DNA of 64,000 bases, from NCBI GenBank assembly GCA_028571685.1, contig CM053143.1, positions 10,097,501 through 10,161,500 on the forward strand, in the 5' to 3' direction. Shown here piece by piece: positions 56,736-64,000 of the stretch; position 1 is the first letter of the stretch, and every line of letters starts with the position of its first letter. The translations under genes were made by a program, and so were the position numbers. Under the pieces are notes generated by a model. The model was given only the letters and a program-made list of their open reading frames with translations. It was not told the origin of the DNA and made no database searches. This stretch comes from Heterohyrax brucei. Taxonomy: Eukaryota; Chordata; Mammalia; Hyracoidea; Procaviidae.

Positions 56736-57236
56736 TGTCATGGTTGGAATTGTGCCCCCCAAAAATGTGTGCAGCCACATGGCTGGGATATGGTTCCCAG
56801 TATCTTGGGACTGTCCTCCATTGTGTGGTTTTGCTAACCTGTATGTTAAAGGATTAGGATGGGGCTGTAAATTCCTGCTGTAGGGGGAGTTTCCCTGAAG
56901 TATGGCTTGCCCCACCCTTAATGCTTTTAGTTTGCAAGGAATAAAAGGAAAAAGAAACAAAGGACAATTTGAGAACCTCGCTACCATCAAGCAAGCAGCA
57001 CCGGGAGCAGAGCGCATCCTTCAGACCAGAGGTTCTTGCGTCAGGACGCTCCCTGGACAAAGACTGATGCAATACTGGACTTTCCTCCAGAGCCGACAAG
57101 GGGAAAGCCTTCCCCTGGAGCGGACACCCTGAATATGGACTTGCAACCTACCGGACTGTGTAAGAATAAATCTTTCTTTGTTAAAGCCATCCACTCTGTG
57201 GTATTTCTGTTAGAGCAGCCCTAGCTGACTAAAACA
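56736..57236 (+). mobile_element. Solo LTR, MaLR-like (copy 4), nested in L1
   Basis: 501 bases, TGTCATGGTTGGAATTGTG to AGCTGACTAAAACA. A perfect 5-bp duplication ATGGA lies at 56731-56735 and 57237-57241. It splits L1 sequence (AACAGATTAATGGA / ATAAATGAAATGTGGC). Confidence 0.94.
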
Positions 57237-57279
57237 ATGGATAAATGAAATGTGGCATTTTGAAAACTTTATGCTTGGT

Positions 57280-57448
57280 GAATCAAATGCAACTCATTAG
57301 CCTTTAAAAGAAAATCAAACTTGTTACCATCAAGTCAATTCCAACTCTTAGCAACCATATAAGACAGAGCAAAACTGCCCCATAGACTCTACAAGGAGCC
57401 CTTGGTGGATTTGGACTGCCAACCTTTTAGTTAGTATCCATGGCTAAC
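57280..57448 (-). mobile_element. AfroSINE, possibly dimeric, head truncated
   Basis: GAATCAAATGCAACTCATTAGCCTTTAAAA precedes a reverse SINE (AATCAAACTTGTTACCATCAAG, GACAGAGCAAAACTGCCCCATAG). It is lost at about 57448, where RTE sequence begins. Confidence 0.85.
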
Positions 57449-58848
57449 AAGTGGACACTGCATGGTTTAAAGTCAGGAAAGATACACATCAGAATTATAT
57501 CCTTTCACCATGTCTTTTCAATCTCTACACCAAGCAAATAATCCAAGAAGTTAGATTACATTAAGAAGAACGAGGCATCAGGATTGGAAGACAACTCATT
57601 AACAGACTGTGTTACGCAGATGACACCACCTTACTTGATAGAAGTGAAGAAGACTTGAAATACTGATTAAGATCAAAGACACAGCCTTCTGTACAGATTG
57701 CACCTCAACATTAGGAAAACAAAAATCCTCACAACTGGGCCAGTAAGCAACATCATCGTAAATGGGTCCACAATCAATGCCCCCAAAAGTACTAGTCAAG
57801 AAATCATAAGACACATTGCACTGGGAAAATCTGCTACAAAAGACTTCTTTAAAGTATTGAAAAGCAAAGATTTCACCTTGAAGACTAAGGTGAACCTGAC
57901 CCAAACCACAGTAATTTCAATGGCATCGTATTCATGCAAAAGCTAGATGATGAACAAGGAAGACAAGAAGAATTGATGCCTTTGGATTGTGGTGTTGGAG
58001 AAGAATATTGAATATATCATAGCCTTCCAAAGAACAAACAGATCTATTCTAGAAGAAGAACAATCAAAGTGCTCTTTGGACACAAAGATGACAAGACTGC
58101 ATCTTGCGTACTTTGGGAATGTTGTCAGAAGGGATCAGTCCCTGGAGAAAGACATCATGCTTGGTAGAGTGAAGGGTCAGCGACAAAGAGGAAGACTGAC
58201 GAGATGAATTGATACCGTGGTCACAATGATGGGTTTAAACATAAAAACATTGTGAACATGGCTCAAGACCAGGCAGTGCTGTGTTCTCTTGTGCACAGAG
58301 TCACTGGCCTGGATTGAATTGTGTTCAGTAAAAAATCTGTAGCAATATGGCTCGGCCACAATTCCTGGTATTCTGTGATGTTCCTCCATGTTGGACTTCT
58401 TGCCTCTGTGATGTTAGTGAGGGTGGATGAGTGCTGTTGTGTTGGTAGGGCAGAATTCAGTGTGTGAGACTGTTCCGTGTCTTGAGGCAATCTAGAGATC
58501 TGAAGGGAAGAATCTGGCAAAGAGATTTTGGGACTTCATTCCATCAGAAAGAAAGCAATCCTGGGAGCTGAGAGCATCCTTCGGGAAGGACTGGGGTAGC
58601 TGAACCTCAGAAGCTTCCTGTCCAGGGGAAGATTGATGACAAGGACCTTCCTCCACTGTTGGTAGAGGAAGCCTTCCCCTGGAGCTGGCACCCTGAATTT
58701 GTACTTTTAGGTTATCGGACTGTGACAAATAAAATTTCTCTTCTTAAAGCCACCCACTTCTGGTATTTCTGTTAAAGCAGCACTAAATAATTAAAATAGT
58801 CACTATGAGTCAGAACTGACCTGACAGCACCTGACAACCACAATATTC
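57449..58848 (+). mobile_element. RTE/BovB-type LINE, split by an LTR
   Basis: Begins at a point equivalent to 33663 (GGACACTGCATGGTTTAAAG) and includes the catalytic block TACGCAGATGACACCACC (57612). It runs to 58304 and resumes at 58799 with the tail CACTATGAGTCAGAACTGACCTGACAGCACCTGACAACC. 5'-truncated and frameshifted. Confidence 0.92.
58305..58798 (+). mobile_element. Solo LTR, MaLR-like (copy 5), nested in RTE
   Basis: 494 bases, start TGGCCTGGATTGAATTGTG, end drifted to ATTAAAATA. A perfect 5-bp duplication GTCAC lies at 58300-58304 and 58799-58803. AATAAA lies near 58728. The body is more diverged than in copies 3 and 4. Confidence 0.9.
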
Positions 58849-59321
58849 ATAAAAGAATGAATATTGTTTGAGCTCACTTATATAGAATAAGCAAATATAT
58901 AGAAACTAGAAATTTTTCATGGTTTTGAGCTAAAGGAGAGAGGAGGAAAGGGGAGCTTTTACTTAGAAGAACTGAGTTTCTTTTAAGGGTGTGGAATAAT
59001 TTGGGAAAGGGTAGCTATTATAGCGGTTGTACAACATGAAGAATGTAATTAATGTTGCTGAGATATACTTACAGAAATTTTTGAATGGGTAAATGTTTTA
59101 TTGTGTACATTTTCATCACAATAAATAAACATACCTATATGTCTGTGTAAGTATGCTTACATATGTGTATGTATATACAGATATCAAAGGGCATTTCACA
59201 GTAAAACGGTACTAAGCACCATTGCACCAGCTTTTCTCTCATTGCTATATTTTGACACCTTCACACAGTTAAAACTAACAAAAAAAAAGCAGAAGGTTGG
59301 CAAAGTACAGAAATGTAAGAT

Positions 59322-59525
59322 CACCAAAACTCATTGCTATCAAGTCAACAAGACTCCCAGTGGCCCTACAGGACAGAGTAGAACTGCCCTGTCAGGTTCC
59401 CAAGGTCATAATCATTACAGGAGCAGACTGCCACATTTTTCTCCTGTGGAGCACTTGGTGGGTTCAAACCACCAACCTTTCCATTAGTAGCCAAGTTTTC
59501 AACCACTGCACTACCAGGGCTTCAT
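59322..59525 (-). mobile_element. AfroSINE, long-body form
   Basis: CACCAAAACTCATTGCTATCAAGTC, CCCTACAGGACAGAGTAGAACTGCCC, extra block AATCATTACAGGAGCAGACTGCCACATTTTTCTCC, head CCACTGCACTACCAGGGC. Confidence 0.92.
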
Positions 59526-60109
59526 CCCGAAGATCAGGACAGAAATAATCAGGAGGCTAAATTACGCATCACTGTTTCTTCATGTAACACAATGGGGCCA
59601 TTCCTCACCATGAATAGGAGTAGCTACTCACTTTGTCAGTAATTCCAAATCAAGCACACAGCATATTTTGAGTTTGCTTCACCCTCCCATCTCATTTGGC
59701 AACTACAGGAGGTCCATGTAAACTTCTAAGTTATTTCTAAATTTTCCATTTTTCTATAGATAAGAGAGGGGTCCTCTTTTGTATTCACTGCAGCATGGTG
59801 ATGATGATATACATGTGACCTAATTTTACCCCTGAAACACAAAAGCACTTCAGAAATTTGCCACTATCTTACTGAACTTGACTGATGACAGCAAGTTATA
59901 ACATACAGTGTCCCATGTAGATTCCAAGGAAACCTCTAGCTGAAAACATATGGGAAATTTCTCTCTGAAAAGAAAAATCCTTCAGGCCATGCTATAAAGA
60001 GTCTCAACATTCAGATTCTGAAGTTTCCACAGACTTTTTAATAGTAAAAATCATGCTGGACTTCAGAGACAACAACCTTTTACGATGATGGTGGTGATGA
60101 TGATGAAGT
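59526..60109. other. No recognised feature, short GAT-rich run
   Basis: Unique-looking; a (GATGGT/GATGAT) run at 60085-60108 sits against the 3' end of the next L1. Confidence 0.45.
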
Positions 60110-63100
60110 CAAAGAATACAAACCATGTAAATTTTGCATGCCTGCCTTTGTGCAACTCTGTTCTCCTCACCATGTGACAGCACACTCCTCCTTTTCACTC
60201 TTTACATCCAATATCTGCTTATAAAACACATGTCCCCTTGTCTCTACCCTCTCTTCTGGCCTCTAGAAGGAGATCAGTAGGACAGCCTCTTATATATGTA
60301 CAAAATCATAAAGTACACACAGCAGATGACCACTCTGTGTCCCCAAGTCTAATCTATTCTTTTTCTGAAGTGTTGACCTCAGCACTGGTTTCAGGACTGG
60401 GTAAGCAATAAATCCAAGGGTTTTACTCTCAGGGGACCATCCAGGTTGTAGAATCATCAATTCAGGTCTTTATTAATAGAGTTCTTGATCTGCACACTTC
60501 TTTTTCTCGTATGTCAGGAATATCTATGGTGGAGGCCAGGTACCAACTGGTTCTTCCAGTCCTGCTGATGTTCTCTCCTAATGGCATGGGTTCTACTGTC
60601 TCCTGGGCTCATTTTTCCTCCTGTGTTGATGTTCTCAGTTGTAATGCATTTCAGGTGTGTTGGGACCAACTGATGTTCCTCAAATGGCAGCATGCTGGTT
60701 TTTAAGCCCCAGACACTACTCACCAATATAGGTTAGAGAAGACTCTCTTAACATAAGACTAATTTTGCCAAGTAATCTTGATGTCCCCTGAAAACACTGT
60801 CCCCAGGTCCCCATCCCTGCCACTCTATCCTTTGAAATGTTGGGCTGAATTTGGAAAGTGTTTTGGCTTATGGTGTAGTCCAGTTAGGCCGACCTGGCTT
60901 CTCCCGTGTGCTGTAACTCCCTTCACTCAACCGAACACTTATTAACTATCTAATATACAAACAACACTTTCCTTCCTTCCCCACTACTGTGCAAACAATA
61001 CTTTCTCTCCTTCCCCACCTTTGTAGTCATCCAAGAGTCTCTGATTTTGTGTGTAAGTCCTTTTTTAGACCTTATACTAGTGGTATTATACAATATTTGT
61101 CCTGCAGCTGACAGATTTCACTCAGTACAATGTCTTCCAAATAAAACCAAGTTGTGAGATGCTTCCTAAAATCATCACTGTTCTTTATATTGGCAGTGTT
61201 CCATTGTGTACGCCAGAGTTCATTCATCTGTTGGTGGGCACCTAGGTTGATTCCATCTTTTTTCTATTGTGGACAGTGCTGCAATAAACATTCATGTGCA
61301 TGTATCTGCTCATGTGATCACCTTTATTTCTGTAGGATGTATTCAAAGCAGTGGGATTACTGGATCAAATTGTATTTATATTTCCAGCTTTTTAAGGAAG
61401 TGCCAAATTGATTTCCAAAGAAGTTGTACCATTTGGAAATCCCAAGAGCAGTGTTGGAGAGTTCCAATCTCCCTACAGACTCTCCAGCATTTGTTGTTTT
61501 GTGTTTTTTGTATCACAGCCAAGCTTGTTGGAGTAAGATGGTATCTCATTGTAGTTTTGCTTTGGATTTATTTAATAGCTAATGATCATTAGCTATTAAC
61601 ATTTTCTCATGTGTCTTTTGGCTACCAGGATGTCTTCCTTGGTGAAGTATGTGCCCATCTCCTTTGCCCATTGCATAAATGGGTTGTTTGTCTTTTTCTT
61701 GTTGATATTTTGCAGTATCCTGTAGATTATGGATATCAGGCATCTGTCTGACATATAGTTGCCAAATATTTTTTTTTCCATTCAATAGGTAGTTTTTAAC
61801 TCTCTTGATAAGGTCTTTGGATGAGCAAGTGTGTTATTCTTAGTAGTTCCTATTTATCTGTTTTCTCTTCTGTTGTTCGTACTTCTGTTGTTGGTACTTA
61901 GTCAGATTTTGAAGTCTAAGCCATGTATTAAAACTTCCATTGTTGATTATTTTTTCTTGCATAATCTTTACCGTTTTAGGTTTGATATTTAGGTCTCTGA
62001 TCCATTTTGAGTTAGTTTTTGTGTAAGGTGTGAAATATGGGTCTTATTTCAGTTTTTTGTAGATGGATATCTGATTTTGTCAATGTCATTTGTTAAAGAG
62101 ACTGCTTTTATCCCACTTTACAGTCTTACGGGCCTTGTTGAGTATTAGCTGTTCATAAGACAATGGTGATATTTCTGGTGTCTCAGTTCTGTTTCATTGG
62201 TCTATATGTCTATTTTTCTTCCAATGCCAGACTGTTTTCCCTATAGTGGTAGTGTAGTGGGTTCTAACATTGGGTAGTGTGAGGCCTCCCACTGTGTTCC
62301 TCTTCTTCAGTAATGCTTTACTTATCCAGGATGTCTTCCCTTTCTGAAAAAAAGTTAGTGATTTGTTTCTCTACACCATTAAAAAATGACACTGGTATTT
62401 GTATTGGGATTGCACTGCATGTGTAGATGGCTTGGGTAAAATAGACAATTTCACAACACTAAGTCTTGGCTTGGCAAGTCTTCCTATACATGAGCAGGGT
62501 AGGTTTCTCAACTTATGTAAGTCTCTTTAGATTTCTTGCAGTGAGGTCTTGTAATTCTCTGTTCAAGTCTCTTGGTTCTCTGGTTAGAATGATTTCTAGG
62601 TATTTTATATTCTTGGGGGCTAGACTAAATGGTATTGATTTGGTGATTTCCTCTTCAATGATCTCTGTTGGTGTAAAGTAACCCTGCTGTTTTGTTTATG
62701 TTTATCTCACACCTTGATACTTAGCTAAACTCTTCCATTAGGTCCATTAGTTTATTTATGGATTTTTTAGGGCTTTCTATATGTAAGATCATAGCATCTG
62801 CAAATAGGGGTACTTTTACTTCTTCTTGACTGGTGTGGTTGCCTTTATTTCTTTGTCTCGTCAGATTACTCTGGCAGAATCTCTAGCACAAATTTGAAAA
62901 GAAGTTGTGACACTGGGCATCCTTGCCTGGTTCCCATTCTCAGGGGAAATTCTTTCATTCTCTCTCCATTCAGGATGATGATGGCAGTCGGCCTGGAGTA
63001 GATCCTCCTTACTTCATTGAGGGATTTCCTTTCTATTCCTATTTTGCTGAGAAGTTTTAACATGAATGGGTATTGGACTTTGTCTAATGCCCCTTCTGCA

Positions 63101-63289
63101 TCAATTGATGAAATCAGGTGATTCTTATCCTTTGTGTTACTTATGAGGTGGATCACATTAATTGTTTTTCTGATATTGAACCAACCTTGCATCCCTGGTA
63201 TGAATCCTACTTGGTCATGATGAATTATTTTTGATATGTTGTTGAATTTTATTGGTTAGGATTTTGTTGAAGATTTTTGCATCTAGGTT
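60110..63289 (-). mobile_element. L1 LINE (copy E), 3'UTR to mid-ORF2
   Basis: Minus-strand L1: 3'UTR (60110-61190), then ORF2 in reverse. It is interrupted at 63290 by an LTR element; the remaining 5' part, if present, lies right of the window beyond that element. Confidence 0.9.
61190..63289 (-). pseudogene. L1 ORF2 remnant (copy E)
   Basis: Minus-strand blocks: RT at 62866-63192 ([58 protein letters not shown]), then the post-RT region at 61596-61781 (KIFGNYMSDRCLISIIYRILQNINKKKTNNPFMQWAKEMG). Frames are short and shifted. Confidence 0.9.
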
Positions 63290-63815
63290 TGTTTTAGTTG
63301 GCTAGTGCTGCTCTAAGAGAAATACCACAGAGTGAATGGCTTCAACAAAGGAAAGTTTATTCTTACACAATCTGGTAGGCAACACGCCCAAATTCAGGAT
63401 GTCTGCTTCAGGGGAAGTCTCTCCTCCTTGTCGGGTCTGGAAGAAAGTCCTGTATTGTATCAGTCTTTGTCCAGGGAGTATCTTGGCCCAGGAACCTCAG
63501 GTCTGAAGGACTTGTTCTTCTCCTCGTACTGCTTTTTTTGATGATATGAGGTTGCAAATTCTCTGCTGGCTTCCCTTTCCTTTTATCTCTTGTAGGATGC
63601 AAGGACTAAGGGTAGGGCAAGACATACTCCAGTGAAATTCCCTCTACAGTAGAGAAGGGAGGTGATCCTATGAAGGGATTTACAGTCCCACCCTAATCCT
63701 TTAACATACAGCACAGGAAAATCACAAAATGGAGAACAATCATAAAATAGTGAGAATCATGGCCCAGCCACATGACTATACTTATTTTGAGGGGAATACA
63801 ATTCATTCTATGACA
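63290..63815 (-). mobile_element. MaLR-like 3' LTR (copy 6)
   Basis: 526 bases in reverse: left end TGTTTTAGTTGGCTAGTGC, right end ACAATTCATTCTATGACA. Unlike the solo copies, the sequence to its right is not a 5-bp repeat of the left flank (AGGTT) but internal element sequence, so this is the 3' LTR of a longer minus-strand element. Confidence 0.88.
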
Positions 63816-64000
63816 TACCACCCTTTGGCACCCCCAAATCACATCTTTGAAATTTGTAACACATTCACTCCATATGATAAAAGTCTTAAATCAGTTCCAA
63901 GTCCAAAATTCAAAAATTTATTTACATCTATGAAACCTAGAACACAAGCTGTCTGCTTCTAAAGATACAATGGCAGAACAGGCACAAGTTAGACATTCCA
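63816..64000 (-). mobile_element. MaLR-like internal region, truncated by window end
   Basis: Next to the LTR the minus strand has a G-rich stretch (GGGGGTGCCAAAGGGTGG) in the polypurine-tract position. The remainder (GAAATTTGTAACACATTCA, GTCTGCTTCTAAAGATACAATGGCAG) resembles the 3' internal part of THE1/MST-type MaLR elements as I remember it. No gag, pol or env frame is visible in these 185 bases. Confidence 0.65.

Larger units (their letters stand above)
55840..59127 (+). mobile_element. L1 LINE 3' part, host of nested insertions
   Basis: L1 blocks occur in order across several interruptions: AAACCTGTTAAAGAACAG (55892); CATTAGCCATTAGGGAGATACAATTG and ACAATGAGACATCCACACTGAGG (56366-56420); GGTACAGCCACTGTGGAAAATAG; ACTAGTCAAATACTAGAAATAAC (56689). 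After the insertions come GAATATTGTTTGAGCTCACTTATATAG, GGTTGTACAACATGAAGAATGTAATTAATG, and CATTTTCATCACAATAAATAAAC. The 3' end is near 59127. Inserts are listed separately. Confidence 0.85.

Noticed and set aside
56929-57132. Conserved exon shared by 53570-53760 and 56900-57132
   Set aside because: The shared frames are the transcribed part of the repeated LTR, present in all family copies.
53396-57236. A provirus bounded by two same-strand LTRs
   Set aside because: The LTRs have different perfect 5-bp duplications (ATTAC, ATGGA), and the DNA between is L1, SINE and unique sequence, not a retroviral interior.
1-64000. CRISPR array, operon, prophage or other prokaryotic system
   Set aside because: No regularly spaced direct repeats, no dense long frames, and the repeat content is wholly mammalian.

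Overview
The window reads as intergenic or deep intronic DNA of a placental mammal from Afrotheria, most likely an elephant. The lineage call rests on two repeat families that recur throughout. One is a tRNA-headed SINE: its sense strand starts near GGAAACCCTGGTGG, carries an A box and a B-box-like TTCGAATCC, and ends in GAGTCGGAATCGACTC followed by GACGGCA. The other is an RTE/BovB-type LINE that ends in the same 3' tail. That pairing is established for afrotherian genomes (AfroSINE and RTE1). No host protein-coding exon, structural RNA gene, CRISPR array or prokaryotic feature could be supported. Every reverse-transcriptase-like open frame belongs to a decayed retrotransposon.

Layout. 1-6909 holds two L1 elements on the minus strand, one apparently inserted into the other. 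6910-12774 is single-copy DNA with SINEs, MIRs, a probable hAT-Charlie remnant and an RTE fragment. 12775-19335 is the most complete L1 (plus strand): a 5'UTR with two tandem monomer-like units, a frameshifted ORF1, an ORF2 missing most of its endonuclease, and a 3'UTR with a G-quadruplex-type run. 19336-23240 has SINEs, a solo LTR, and an old LTR interrupted by a younger LTR and a SINE. 23241-26029 is mostly single-copy. 26030-31535 has an RTE with an inverted RTE insert, an ancient L1, a mariner nested in a mariner, and L1 UTR pieces. 32697-34592 is the best-preserved RTE. 36166-43512 is a near-full-length older L1 (minus strand). 43513-53390 is mostly single-copy with a SINE cluster and a mariner inside a SINE. 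53396-59127 is a stack of nested L1, LTR, SINE and RTE insertions. 60110-63289 is another minus-strand L1, cut by an LTR element whose internal region runs off the right edge.

How the parts relate. The SINE and RTE share a 3' end, so the SINE probably depends on RTE proteins. The LTRs have MaLR (ERVL-related) character: TG...CA-type ends, 5-bp target duplications, a poly(A) signal near the 3' end, and MaLR-like internal sequence beside the last copy. Their insertions into RTE, L1 and older LTR copies give a relative time order. The mariners inserted at TA dinucleotides, one into an AfroSINE, which places mariner activity within the afrotherian lineage. No coding frame examined in an autonomous element is intact.

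Boundaries are by eye and usually good to 5-30 bases. Family names are from remembered consensus features, not a search.
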